Source: Candidatus Obscuribacterales bacterium
GTDB taxonomy: Bacteria; Cyanobacteriota; Vampirovibrionia; Obscuribacterales; Obscuribacteraceae
DNA: 53,295 nucleotides
NCBI GenBank assembly: GCA_019746975.1
Contig: JAIERK010000141.1
Span: forward strand, 1 to 53,295
Reading direction: 5' to 3'
In this document: in pieces, positions 1 to 8,001 of the stretch
Layout of the letters: every line of letters starts with the position of its first letter
Numbering within the stretch: position 1 is the stretch's first letter
Notes under the pieces: generated by a model
Seen by the model: only the letters and a program-made list of their open reading frames with translations
Told to the model about the DNA's origin: nothing
The model's database searches: none
Program-made: the position numbers and the translations under genes

Positions 1-155
1 ATCTCTGCGTCTAAGCATTTCTGCACCAATTGCTTCGACAGCTGCTTTAAAAGACCACCTTCTTCAAGTAGCTCACGCGGGTGCTTGCCGGCAGCCAGGT
101 GCTCCCAGATCATCTCGTCGAGTAAATCACGTTCCTTCGGTTTCTTCGGTGTCAT
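1..155 (-). CDS. IS256-family transposase, N-terminal fragment (cut by window edge)
   Basis: The minus-strand frame starts with ATG at 155-153 behind a good ribosome site (AAAGGAG, about 5 bases upstream) and stays open to the window edge, giving 51 residues that begin MTPKKPKERDLLDEM. The segment LLEEGGLLKQLSKQLVQKCL at about residues 29-48 matches the conserved N-terminal signature of IS256 (Mutator-like DDE) transposases, in which a GLLKQLTKALxERALxAE-like stretch precedes the catalytic core. The DDE residues are beyond the edge, so activity cannot be judged. It is the only transposase seen in the window and borders the most rearranged part of it. Confidence 0.75.
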   Translation of the reverse strand, partial: MTPKKPKERDLLDEMIWEHLAAGKHPRELLEEGGLLKQLSKQLVQKCLDAE

Positions 156-223
156 AGCGGCTCCTTTCTAGTTTATTAGCCGCTTGGCTTACCGTATGAC
201 ACAAAATATTTTACAGTCTCCCC
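1..223 (-). mobile_element. End of an IS256-family insertion sequence (runs off the left edge)
   Basis: The leftmost 155 bases encode the start of an IS256/Mutator-type transposase reading leftwards. The roughly 65 bases outside its start codon look like the terminal inverted repeat of such an element: read on the minus strand the end begins GGGAGACTGTAAAATATTTT and continues with TGTGTCA, the usual style of IS256 ends. The outer boundary is near base 220-223. The other end and any 8-9 bp target duplication lie outside the window, so the boundary is inferred from the shape of the end only. Confidence 0.7.
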
Positions 224-354
224 GCTCCGGCTCCGATTCCGTTGGCGAAGTCTTTTTGCGTAGAGACTCATCATGATCTCGCATTCAGTTTTACTCCATC
301 CGAGTTTTAGCTGATTGCGGATACAGTCAATCGCTTTCTCGATGACAGACCCAC

Positions 355-1737
355 CTACTTCTTATTTTTCTTAAATTTCTCGCTTCTCTTTTTTCTATTT
401 CTTCTGGTGTTCGTTCTGCGACTGAAACGTTTAGTCGTGACGCCTTTCTCCGAAGTATTTTTCTCTTCAACATCGGCGTTATTTTTATTCGTTAGATCTA
501 AGGATGAAACTCTCTCTACTTCTCTTTCGGCAGATTCAACGGCTGTTTCAGAAATGTTTCCGTCTTGCTGCGATGTGAACTTGGGCTCAACGAGATTGTC
601 TCTCGCCAGGGCTGGTTCAGCAACGATTTCGGTTTGCTTGGCTATTTCAGGAGCGATCTCATCTCGTCGCTCGCGCTGCCATGGGAAGTCGGGTTTCCCG
701 AAATCGGCTTGCCTAGGTACTTGAGAAGCGCTTTGATCTCGCATTTCGCGCTGCCAGGGGAAGTCGGGCTTCCCGAAATCGGTTTGCTTGGCGACTTTAG
801 AGGCGCTGTTGTCTTGCTGCTCGCTCTGCCATGGAAAATTGGGCTTCCCAAAATCTGCTTGCTTGGCCGTTTTTGGAGCGCTATTGTCTTGTTGCTCGCT
901 CTGCCAGGGGAAATTGGGCTTCCCGAAATCGGCTTGCTTGGCTGCTTCAGGAACGATTTGAGCTTGCTGCTCCTGCTGCGCCGGGAACTTGGGCTTCCCA
1001 ACATCCGTTTGCTCCCGATAGACCGGTTGCCATGTCGGTTCCAACTTTGCAAGTTCGTGACTTTCAACGACTCTTTCTGACGATTGTTCCTGTTCAAACA
1101 GTGATTTTGTTGAAGTAGTTTCAATGTCTACTCGAGTGGTTTCAAAAATTCCGGATTGCAAACCAGCTGGGCTTGGAACGCTGTCAAGGTGCGTGCCATC
1201 TAATGAACTCGTGTGTTTGGCTGTGTGTTCCGCTCTTCCCGGAAGCCTTGGATCAACTGCTGAGAAACCGCTCACGGCTTGATTCTGGGCTCCTAGTGTG
1301 CCTGCGTCTAAGGTCGCGTCAATCAGGTGTCGGATAAGGTCTAAACAAGTGACATCCAGCATTTCCTCTAACAATATTCCTGTTGGTAGTTCCCAAACGA
1401 CTTGACCTCGGGGCCCGAACTGAGCTTTCCAAATAGACAGTGGTGAGTAACGCAAGGACACTTCGTTGAGTGACCAATTGTTCTCGGTAGGCACGAGATA
1501 AAAGCTGATCGTGTCGTGCTTTCCTTCGACCACCAGTCGGAAAAGACTGGTGGCGATATTCGATTGCATGCATGTGGCGCGTGATGCTGGGTTATTGGTT
1601 AAGCGCTTAGTGACTTCTGGTGCGGTCGCAGTGATAGACAATTCGCTTAAGCCGAGCATGCTATTCAGTTCCTTTGAATAGGAAATGAGGATATTAAAGA
1701 TCCGATCCATTAAACTTGTAGTTGCGTTGGATACCAT
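355..1737 (-). CDS. Hypothetical protein with an N-terminal alpha/beta domain, five 25-residue repeats and a basic tail
   Basis: 460 residues; I do not recognise the family. Residues 1-145 look like a folded domain (for example SFYLVPTENNWSLNEV near 78-93) with no signal peptide or membrane segment. Residues 242-366 are five consecutive 25-residue repeats with the core K-Q-A-D-F-G-K-P-N-F-P-W-Q, rich in Q, E, D and R and probably disordered. The last 30 residues are strongly basic (RRTNTRRNRKKRSEKFKKNKK region), which would suit nucleic-acid or acidic-surface binding. The start ATG at 1737 has only a weak GAGA upstream. A broken relative of the N-terminal domain lies at 6391-6778, so this is a local gene family. 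Function unknown. Confidence 0.75.
   Translation of the reverse strand: MVSNATTSLMDRIFNILISYSKELNSMLGLSELSITATAPEVTKRLTNNPASRATCMQSNIATSLFRLVVEGKHDTISFYLVPTENNWSLNEVSLRYSPLSIWKAQFGPRGQVVWELPTGILLEEMLDVTCLDLIRHLIDATLDAGTLGAQNQAVSGFSAVDPRLPGRAEHTAKHTSSLDGTHLDSVPSPAGLQSGIFETTRVDIETTSTKSLFEQEQSSERVVESHELAKLEPTWQPVYREQTDVGKPKFPAQQEQQAQIVPEAAKQADFGKPNFPWQSEQQDNSAPKTAKQADFGKPNFPWQSEQQDNSASKVAKQTDFGKPDFPWQREMRDQSASQVPRQADFGKPDFPWQRERRDEIAPEIAKQTEIVAEPALARDNLVEPKFTSQQDGNISETAVESAEREVERVSSLDLTNKNNADVEEKNTSEKGVTTKRFSRRTNTRRNRKKRSEKFKKNKK
640..1014 (-). repeat. Five tandem 75-bp in-frame coding repeats
   Basis: Five successive 75-bp units encode residues 242-366 of the hypothetical protein at 355-1737. 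Units 2 and 3 differ at only a few residues; unit 1 is the most diverged (PKFPAQQEQQ in place of PNFPWQSEQQ). Units of exact codon multiples can gain or lose copies without breaking the frame, so the protein may vary in length between strains. Confidence 0.9.
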
Positions 1738-2284
1738 AATCTCTATTTGCTAATTGTCTGTGCTCATCTCGTCGGCGGTCTAGAAATTTATCACGTCCTG
1801 CCGAATTTTTCACTTTGAGCGGAACAACGGATTCAGACCTGCCTAATTCAAGCATTGTCTTATGGGTAATTTTGCGCGCAGCAAGCCTTGTAAACGCATC
1901 GTTGAAGACCGAGAGCACTATATATTTCGATCATGCTGGCAGATTGCCGAGAAAATACGGGTGCCCATGAATTGTCGCGCCAGAGACCACCAATCGCGGT
2001 GAATCCTGCTATCGACTGCCACCACTTTTGATGTTTATTTTGCTACTATCTATCGACCTAAGTAGGTACAAGGCTAGCGAGTTACCTTGATTCTGGCAAA
2101 TGAAATTTGAGCATCCGCGCATTGACTTTCGCGCAAAGCACGATTTTTGATGAGTCAATGCGAGCGGCAAGAACCATTGTCGCTGATCACGTTAAGCCGA
2201 GCGACGACAGTTTCTAACTAGGTGTGCTTCGCTGTCATCGCCGGATTTCCGCGCTTCTAACTTGCCTTCAACACTCCGGCTCCG
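1738..2284. other. Gap of about 550 bp with no convincing gene
   Basis: I see no protein-like frame with a ribosome site. A 74-codon minus-strand frame at 1694-1918 overlaps the start of the neighbouring gene and is not convincing. The one recognisable element is a 36-bp dispersed repeat at 1966-2001. Confidence 0.5.
1966..2001 (+). repeat. 36-bp dispersed direct repeat, copy 1
   Basis: Matches 3475-3510 at 33 of 36 positions by eye (shared core GCGCCAGAGACCACCAAT). Both copies are intergenic in the rearranged left part of the window, so this is probably duplicated debris, not a regulatory site. Confidence 0.7.
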
Positions 2285-2845
2285 TCAAAGCAGTCTTAGT
2301 AATAAATCAAGTACTCTGAGCCCCTCTGCTGTCGATTTCATGTATTGAACATCAAGACTTCCTTGATTGGCTTTGAAAATCCCTACAACATCGCGCCACT
2401 GCTGGTCAGAGATTTCGTTTCCGAGTCGGTACCAGTCGAGTTTTGCCAGAATCACGTCTTCAGCGCTTGCCACGTACGCGCTCTTCTCAGGGTGCCGTGC
2501 TACCAAATGCAGTGCACGGCGTTCCAGTTCCTGTTCATCGAATCGATTCTTTGGAACGAACACATCAACCTTGAAAAGCGACTTGTAATGAATGAGATTG
2601 AAACTGCTTCTGTTGTCGATCGCATTGCGGATGGCCTCTATCGATACATTGAATTCAGGCTCCAACATCTCAAAAAGTTGTTGAGCGTGGTTAGGTTTGA
2701 TGTCGGCAAGTAGGTCTGCGCCGCGCGTAGCTCGAGGCTCACCGTAGATCGCGCTCGCCAGCGAACCAGAGATTAAATACCTTATTCCGAGCTTCTCTAG
2801 GACTTCGATCACAAGAAATGTGACTGTAATCGGCTCCTCATTCAT
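2285..2845 (-). CDS. Nucleotidyltransferase-fold protein (MNT/AbiEii-like), catalytic motif altered
   Basis: 186 residues from the ATG at 2845, chosen because it lies 4 bases after the stop of the small upstream gene; an in-frame ATG at 2896 would overlap that gene. The segment LISGSLASAIYGEPRATR followed by ADLLADI is the GS...D-x-D signature of minimal nucleotidyltransferase-like proteins found in two-gene toxin-antitoxin-like modules, and the later KVDVFVP supplies the third acidic strand. In related proteins the residue after EPRATR is Asp; here it is Gly (codon GGC), so the first metal-binding Asp appears lost. It may be inactive or work through binding only. The fold call is fairly secure; the role is inferred. 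Confidence 0.65.
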   Translation of the reverse strand: MNEEPITVTFLVIEVLEKLGIRYLISGSLASAIYGEPRATRGADLLADIKPNHAQQLFEMLEPEFNVSIEAIRNAIDNRSSFNLIHYKSLFKVDVFVPKNRFDEQELERRALHLVARHPEKSAYVASAEDVILAKLDWYRLGNEISDQQWRDVVGIFKANQGSLDVQYMKSTAEGLRVLDLLLRLL

Positions 2846-2849
2846 TATT

Positions 2850-3011
2850 CTAAGTATTCTTAAACCTCTTCGCAATTCGACAAGCAACTTCTTCACCGTA
2901 AAACAGCTTGGCGAGTTTTATCCTAAGATCCACATCAGAATCTTCGGGATATCGCTCGCGAAGTCCGCCAATAGCAAGACTTCGCACGGTCTTGTTCATG
3001 GTACTAACCAT
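2850..3011 (-). CDS. Small partner protein of the nucleotidyltransferase (53 aa)
   Basis: The frame starts with ATG at 3011 behind a GAGAAG ribosome-like site and ends with TAG at 2850, just before the nucleotidyltransferase start, so the two genes are probably translationally coupled. The pattern LAIGGLRERYPEDSDVDLR then IKLAKLFYGEEVACRI resembles the small helical proteins (GLRxRxPxxSxxELRxRLAxLxxGxExAxRV style) often encoded directly upstream of such nucleotidyltransferases. The family-like reading continues upstream of the ATG (SASEKLQ) without another start codon, so the present form may be slightly shortened. A toxin-antitoxin role is inference from layout. Confidence 0.55.
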   Translation of the reverse strand: MVSTMNKTVRSLAIGGLRERYPEDSDVDLRIKLAKLFYGEEVACRIAKRFKNT

Positions 3012-3046
3012 CTGAAGCTTCTCACTAGCTGATTTCTTGCTAACTA

Positions 3047-3315
3047 AGGAGTTCGAACATCAGGTCTTCCGCTTCTTGACAGGTATCGTGAGATCAGAAC
3101 TGTCTCTCGTCGCAAAGACGGATCTCTCGGGGCTGCGCGAACTGTGAGCGTCGCATCACTCCTTCATCGTACGCGTCCAGCATACGTGTCCGATGAAGAT
3201 GCTGCCATACTAAATTTACTTGCAAGAGTTTCCGGACCTACTTACTTCTACTATGGAGGAGACTCTCCATCAACTAAGAACAACTCAGCGCTGTATTCAC
3301 AAGTGGCTTGCTAAA
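3047..3315 (+). pseudogene. Relic of an unidentified protein gene (no start codon)
   Basis: The plus frame from 3047 reads about 88 protein-like residues (for example GLPLLDRYREIRTVSRRKDG, then RTRPAYVSDEDAAILNLLAR) and ends in TAA where it runs into a dispersed repeat at 3301-3338. It has no ATG or ribosome site, and an upstream stop precedes it directly. The composition is clearly coding-like, so I read it as a truncated internal piece of a larger gene. I do not recognise the family with confidence. Confidence 0.4.
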
Positions 3316-3338
3316 ACCAATTCCGCACTTGTGCCAAC
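3301..3338 (+). repeat. 38-bp dispersed direct repeat, copy 1
   Basis: Nearly identical to 6662-6699 (two mismatches by eye; shared core AAAACCAATTCCGCACTTGT). In the second copy this stretch lies inside the broken gene at 6391-6778 and encodes SGLLKPIPHLCQL, so copy 1 is a stray fragment of the same gene family. Confidence 0.7.
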
Positions 3339-3474
3339 ACGCTCTAATTGTCGTTACCTCGCAGAGGATTAGCCGATTAAGGCGCAGATATTTTCTGAAA
3401 TGGCACCATTAGCGAGATCACGGCGATTATGAATCCTCTGTCGGCAGAGAGAAAAGTACTCCGCGCCGGGCACC

Positions 3475-3510
3475 TATGAATTGGCGCGCCAGAGACCACC
3501 AATGGCGGTG
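3475..3510 (+). repeat. 36-bp dispersed direct repeat, copy 2
   Basis: Second copy of the repeat at 1966-2001. The surrounding stretch 3316-3638 has no convincing gene; short plus-strand frames there lack ribosome sites and differ from any family I know. Confidence 0.65.
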
Positions 3511-3638
3511 CCGACTGATGTGGTGCCGATGGTCATCCGTTGCTTTGCCACTTCAACGAACTCTTTCCTTCCTCAAAAGGTACAAAACTACGAGAAGATG
3601 GTCTCCTATCTGGCTAGAAAACAATCTACTCGGTGCCT

Positions 3639-4947
3639 CAGCTGGTCCAATCGAACTGGATTACCCAAATGTCAGTGAACACGCAACAATTTCTCAGCAA
3701 ACTACCACTAAACTCGCTGATGCTCAGATAGAGGTTCGGACATGAATAAACAACGCAAAATACTTTCGCTCACGTTCGTTACGATTACTTTGTCATACGC
3801 TTGTTTGGCATCAATTATGCCTGCCAGGGCCCAAACGGACACCAAAACAAAGGTAATCGGATGCGGTGCTTTGTCTAGCGAGCAGGTCGGCGAGTTCGAT
3901 AGTCGCAAAAACATATTTATCTCGGACAGCGCTCAGCCCACCTGGTCGAGCGGAAGGACTGAAAAGATCGATTTGATCGGATCGGCGTTCGAATGCAGCC
4001 GCATATTCTGCTCAGACTCACGCGATTTGGAGGCAGTGACAAAAGTGATCGGTACGACCTACTTCGCGGTGTACCGTGGCGATGTATACGAAGTGCACAA
4101 TCCTTCCGCAACAGCAACCCTGCTTCGCAGAGAGAGACCCTTAGCCGACCCGGGTGCAAGTGCAGTTGCGGTCGATACTAGTAGAAATCAATTGGTCTTG
4201 ATATTCGGCAGGAGTTTGACATACCGCGACTTAATTACCGGTAAATGGTTGCCGTCACCTGGTACCAAGATCGGCGAAGATGGTGAAATTCCAGTCTCGA
4301 TGATCTATCGTCCTTCTGAGGATTGCTTGTACGTACTATCAGCCATCTATCCGCAAATTCCATGCGGTTGTCCAAAGGCTGACTGGCTATCACTATCGAA
4401 AATAGGGGCAGACGGTAAAGTGGTGGCACTTGGCAGACTACAAGGCAACCTTGATTTGCCGCCCAGATGCGGAGCAGTGCAGTTACTAGATTTGGATGGT
4501 CAACTTGCAGTAATGGCAGGAACTAGTGGCGGCTCGATTGACAAACCCTCAAGCTCTCGATTGTACAGACTGGACCGAGAGAAGAACCTCTCAGTTGTCG
4601 GTACAACTGAAGTTGATGATCACCCAGGGAGTTGGAGTGGGAAGACAAACATTTTTGATGAGTACCTGCAATCATCGTTCGTGCCGGAGCTCAAGAAGCA
4701 TTCAGCGCTGTTGCGAAACGTCCATGCCGGAGGGACCGTCCATCTGAGACTGGCCAAGTCGGGCGCCATCGTCAAATGTACCGCAGAGCCAAGTGGTTCT
4801 CCGAGCGAATTGAAGCGACTCGTAGATCAAGTTGTTGAGTTTCCAAAGTTGCCTGAATCGGCGCCGCCTGAACTGGACCTTGAACTCACGCTTGAATCAG
4901 ATGGAAACCACGCAATGCTCAGCGTGATTTTGGCACGAGATTAGCTT
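3639..4947 (+). repeat. Segmental duplication, copy A (gene plus about 100 bp upstream)
   Basis: Similarity to 8002-9317 starts abruptly at CAGCTGGTCCAATCGA, runs through about 100 bp of upstream DNA and the whole secreted-protein gene, and stops just after the stop codon (GGCACGAGATTAGCT in both). The upstream part is nearly identical while the gene bodies have diverged, including small indels, which fits an older duplication with upstream conservation or later gene conversion. Confidence 0.85.
3742..4944 (+). CDS. Secreted protein of unknown function, paralogue A (beta-propeller-like)
   Basis: 400 residues. A clear Sec signal peptide (basic MNKQRK, hydrophobic core, cleavage near ARA-QT at about residue 30) sends it across the membrane. 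The rest is strand-rich with recurring pieces such as YRDLITGKWLPSPG, SMIYRPSEDCLYVLSA and SSRLYRLDREKNLSVVG, which suggests a beta-propeller; there is no catalytic motif I recognise. The C-terminus (PPELDLELTLESDGNHAMLS) resembles the end of a strand-rich TonB-like or adhesion module, but this is weak. GAGG lies upstream of the ATG. Its paralogue is at 8106-9314; both keep intact frames and signal peptides, so both are probably functional. Confidence 0.75.
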   Translation: MNKQRKILSLTFVTITLSYACLASIMPARAQTDTKTKVIGCGALSSEQVGEFDSRKNIFISDSAQPTWSSGRTEKIDLIGSAFECSRIFCSDSRDLEAVTKVIGTTYFAVYRGDVYEVHNPSATATLLRRERPLADPGASAVAVDTSRNQLVLIFGRSLTYRDLITGKWLPSPGTKIGEDGEIPVSMIYRPSEDCLYVLSAIYPQIPCGCPKADWLSLSKIGADGKVVALGRLQGNLDLPPRCGAVQLLDLDGQLAVMAGTSGGSIDKPSSSRLYRLDREKNLSVVGTTEVDDHPGSWSGKTNIFDEYLQSSFVPELKKHSALLRNVHAGGTVHLRLAKSGAIVKCTAEPSGSPSELKRLVDQVVEFPKLPESAPPELDLELTLESDGNHAMLSVILARD

Positions 4948-5072
4948 ACACCCTCGCGAGTTCTGTGACTCATATTCGCCAGTCGTCGCTCATCGCTGTC
5001 CCGAAAACGTCCTAGAGTTCCGATCCTAAATTTGTCCACACTCAAGACAGATTTCTAGCAGTTTAGAGGATC

Positions 5073-5232
5073 GATGAGGCACCACTTGTAGTGCGTACAC
5101 TCGCCACATTCGCCCCATTGGTTTGGGATCGCAAAACATTCGAGCACCTTTGGAACTGGCTATACCGTTTCGAAGCCTACGCCCCTCCACCCAAACGCCG
5201 TCTCGGATATTAGGCAATGCCGCTGCTCTGGA
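5073..5232 (+). pseudogene. Fragment of a YcaQ-like DNA glycosylase gene with an in-frame stop
   Basis: This stretch is collinear with 13771-13930 of the intact YcaQ-like gene in the same window and is very similar at DNA level. It translates to the C-terminal core (LVWDRKTFEHLWNWLYRFEA, then PPKRRLGY) but a TAG replaces the Tyr codon after LGY, the conserved PFDP has become TFAP, and similarity stops after MPLLW. No start or rest of the gene is present, so it is a dead partial duplicate. It lies in the 4945-5244 spacer between a secreted protein gene and the desaturase. Confidence 0.85.
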
Positions 5233-5244
5233 TGTAGGCTTCTT

Positions 5245-6009
5245 CTAATCGGTTACCGATACAATTGTGTTGTTCGGCACAGCAACGTTTAATCGTGATG
5301 CCATACCAACTTTCTTCATCAGTTTGATTATTTGCCACGATAGATCGAATTCCCAGGGCTGCATGCCCGTCTTCGCAGAGCCTGGAAAAGCATGGTGATT
5401 GTTGTGCCAACCTTCTCCCATCGCCAGAACTGCTACCCACCATACATTGACACTATCATCGTCGCGGGCGTAATTCTTGTAACCAAGGCGAGGGAAGTGG
5501 CAAATCACATTGAGTAAAAGTGGTATCTGAAGCACGGCAACTGCGGCCAATAAACTTGCGATCGCAGCCACCCAGCCAAATACGACAAGCACGAACAGTC
5601 GAAAGACAACGCCGATTATGAACGCGGTGATGTGCGCACGCCGCCAGGATCCACCCTGTTCTAGGACAGAATAAAGCGGATCATTTATCAAATCCTTCGA
5701 CTGAATCGCTGGATCAATGTGGCTTGCATAGCCGTCTCCGGCGAGCCAGCCCACATGCGCGTTATAATAACCAAACTTGGGCGAGTGCGGATCAAGCGAT
5801 GTGTCGACATGACGATGATGCGCCCGATGGATAGTCGCCCACCAAATTGGCGAACCTTCAAAGGCCAGATATCCTAACATGACCCAAAAGTACTCGACTA
5901 TTCTGGGACAAGAGAATGAGCGGTGCGAAAGCAGTCGGTGATAACCGATTGTCACACCTAACGCATGAAGCACATAACTTATTAGGAATACTGTGAGAAA
6001 TTCGGTCAT
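5245..6009 (-). CDS. Fatty-acid (delta-9 type) desaturase
   Basis: 254 residues from the ATG at 6009, preceded by a good AAGGA ribosome site six bases away. It carries the three histidine boxes of membrane di-iron acyl-lipid/acyl-CoA desaturases: HRLLSH (24-29), HRAHH (61-65) and HNNHH (202-206), with the typical GYHR lead-in and GEGWHNNHH context, and hydrophobic helices around 5-22, 36-52 and 127-170. These enzymes use oxygen and an electron donor to introduce a cis double bond into a fatty acyl chain and tune membrane fluidity. Length is near that of bacterial/cyanobacterial DesC types. All expected metal ligands seem present. It stands alone, reading towards the YcaQ relic. Confidence 0.92.
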   Translation of the reverse strand: MTEFLTVFLISYVLHALGVTIGYHRLLSHRSFSCPRIVEYFWVMLGYLAFEGSPIWWATIHRAHHRHVDTSLDPHSPKFGYYNAHVGWLAGDGYASHIDPAIQSKDLINDPLYSVLEQGGSWRRAHITAFIIGVVFRLFVLVVFGWVAAIASLLAAVAVLQIPLLLNVICHFPRLGYKNYARDDDSVNVWWVAVLAMGEGWHNNHHAFPGSAKTGMQPWEFDLSWQIIKLMKKVGMASRLNVAVPNNTIVSVTD

Positions 6010-6390
6010 TATCAATCCTTCTTATAACAAGATGCGCTTGTCGAGCAACTTGCAATGCTTGCCGTTTCACTGCAGGCGGTATCCAGTTCCGATGCAGAAA
6101 AACTGTCTTCTATATTTCTTTCCGCCAATCGCGGTCCTATGTCTTTATTCGCGCTTGTGTGGAACCGCGAATTTCCATCTTCTGACGCCAACTACGGGAA
6201 ATTAGCTATTTTAGTGCGTTTTCCCTTGCGGCACGTTGATTTCTCAACCCCAGAAGGGATTTCGGAGGATCCGACACGATCACGCATGGATATTACAGGC
6301 TTTCGGGACTTCGTAGTCACACCACTACAATTTGTATTCACTTAACTATAGCAGATTTCAGGGGTAAAGTCCAATCGAACGGAAACGTGA
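6010..6390. other. Gap of about 380 bp, nothing clear
   Basis: This should contain the desaturase promoter (minus strand). A 96-codon plus-strand frame (6055-6345) lacks a ribosome site and looks random. I found no hairpin of note. Confidence 0.4.
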
Positions 6391-6778
6391 CAAGATCGTG
6401 TTGCAACAGAAGTATCCGCGATTTTGGATTTGTTCCGATGCGCCGCTGACGCACACTATCCCAACATTTTAAATACTGAATTCATCGAACTCGTCGAGCC
6501 GCTGGAGCTGTCTCGAAACGATCCGGCCAACTTCTCTAAGGGAGAAGGCATGATCTTGAAGGGGTCTATAACATCACTGATGGAAAAAATTCATTGAAGG
6601 GTGTGCATCATATATAGTGCCACTGTCAGAAAGCGGAAATTGGACCTTGGTGGAAGCATTCACGAGTGGCTTGTTAAAACCAATTCCGCACTTGTGCCAA
6701 CTCGGTTATTTTGTCAAGTCTCGTGGTATGATAAAAGAGGACTGGTTTATACAAATTGATTTCAATCGTTTTGCGTAG
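6391..6778 (+). pseudogene. Frameshifted relative of the N-terminal domain of the gene at 355-1737
   Basis: Two plus-strand frames join into one protein-like sequence. The first (6391 to a TGA at about 6596) reads ATEVSAILDLFRCAADAHYP through GSITSLMEK; the second continues IEGCASYIVPL, SESGNWTLVEAF and onward to TAG at 6776-6778. Together they follow residues 4-95 of the intact hypothetical protein at 355-1737 (NNPA/NDPA, ATSLF/ITSLM, YLVPTENNWSLNEV/YIVPLSESGNWTLVEA). The break near 6590 is consistent with loss of a base. There is no ATG start. A 38-bp stretch inside it also occurs at 3301-3338. Confidence 0.6.
6662..6699 (+). repeat. 38-bp dispersed direct repeat, copy 2
   Basis: Partner of 3301-3338. 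Here it is part of a longer protein-like frame, so this is the parent context and copy 1 is the fragment. Confidence 0.7.
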
Positions 6779-6896
6779 CTGATTTGGAAAAAGAGACCAA
6801 CGAAGAAAATTACTTTACGAGCAACGCAAGATTGCCACTGGTATAAAACCAACTGCAAAAGCAGAAAGTCCAGACTCTAATTTCTTTGAACTATAT

Positions 6897-7670
6897 GTGA
6901 GCGATGCGCTGAGTGCATCGGCAGACACACATTATCTGTTGCAGCGTCCCAGTCGAAAGAAAGATCGCGACAAGATACGAACCTGGTTTAAGGAAAATAT
7001 GACTCACAATACTCTGTACAAAACTGAAGTGCCTGCCACGACGATACCGTGCGTCGTACTAGCCTCATTGCAGTCCGATCTGGCGTCGATAATGAAGTCC
7101 AAGGCCTTGCTGCCCTTCAGGCGAATGTACGTCCTCAGCCCGGATTCGTTTGTTGAATTATCGATTCAAAAACTGGAATCCGGACAATTCCAGCTCGAAA
7201 TCAACGCGCCTAATCGACGCGAGCATGTAGTGGATCCCAAACTGAAGAAATTGGTGGACACGGCACACATGTTCACCTGGCTCGCCTTGTCGACCAGCCT
7301 GAGCCGATCAAGTCTGGCTCCCTGTCCCTCAATGGCTCATTCCGGTGCCGATGAAGTTCTTGCACTTTATCAATGCCTCGGAGCATTTAAAGGCGATTCC
7401 GATCGACCTTATTCTTCAACAATCACTGGGCCGCGCGGTTCGTATGAGTTGTTCACAGTAACTCAAAAAGGCGGGATGAGCGAACTCGTCATCGAAACGA
7501 ATTGCATCTACGGCAACTCAATGAAATGGAAGGCAGAAGTCGAATTCACTCACCAATTGGTTGAGCGCGCAGGCAAAATCATCTCGGATGTACTGGGTGA
7601 ATGGCTCAGACCTGGAGGCATTTCGCTGCGACGGGAATACGACAGAGAAACGAACTTGACTCGCCATTAA
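6897..7670 (+). CDS. Hypothetical protein, possibly truncated at its start
   Basis: The GTG at 6897 opens 257 residues with no recognisable domain, signal peptide or membrane helix. The sequence looks genuinely coding (DRDKIRTWFKENM, then RRMYVLSPDSFVELSIQKL). No ribosome site precedes the GTG, and the same frame stays open and protein-like back to 6783 (KLLYEQRKIATGIKPTAKAE) without any ATG, directly after the broken gene at 6391-6778. It may therefore be the surviving 3-prime part of a larger or neighbouring gene. Start and function are uncertain. Confidence 0.5.
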   Translation: MSDALSASADTHYLLQRPSRKKDRDKIRTWFKENMTHNTLYKTEVPATTIPCVVLASLQSDLASIMKSKALLPFRRMYVLSPDSFVELSIQKLESGQFQLEINAPNRREHVVDPKLKKLVDTAHMFTWLALSTSLSRSSLAPCPSMAHSGADEVLALYQCLGAFKGDSDRPYSSTITGPRGSYELFTVTQKGGMSELVIETNCIYGNSMKWKAEVEFTHQLVERAGKIISDVLGEWLRPGGISLRREYDRETNLTRH

Positions 7671-8001
7671 CATGAGTCGACGTATAACCAGGAATAGAGG
7701 CTTAGCCGGCAATAAAGCGTTTCCGCGTTAGTGTCGTTACTTCGAGCAAAAGTGTCTTGTTGAGCGCAGTTGAAATTCCGGTATGTTCAGATGAGCCGAT
7801 TTGCTAAACTCGACTTCAGAGATGGACGGCATCGCCGAAGCCTATCACCTCCGAGTGTGCCACTAGAGCCACGTACTGCCCACAAAGCTGTCGCGTGGAC
7901 CCTTAACATGCCAGAAGTCGAGTACTGCCACACCATACTAGAGTCCTGAGCGGCAACTACCAGTTTGCAGAAAAAACTTAGCTTGTGTCTAGACTAGTTC
8001 C
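7671..8001. other. Gap of about 330 bp, nothing clear
   Basis: No protein-like frame or strong hairpin was recognised. The right edge is the abrupt start of duplication copy B at 8002. Confidence 0.4.

Noticed and set aside
1694..1918. 74-codon minus-strand frame upstream of the repeat-bearing gene
   Set aside because: It overlaps the start of that gene, has no ribosome site and does not read like a protein family.
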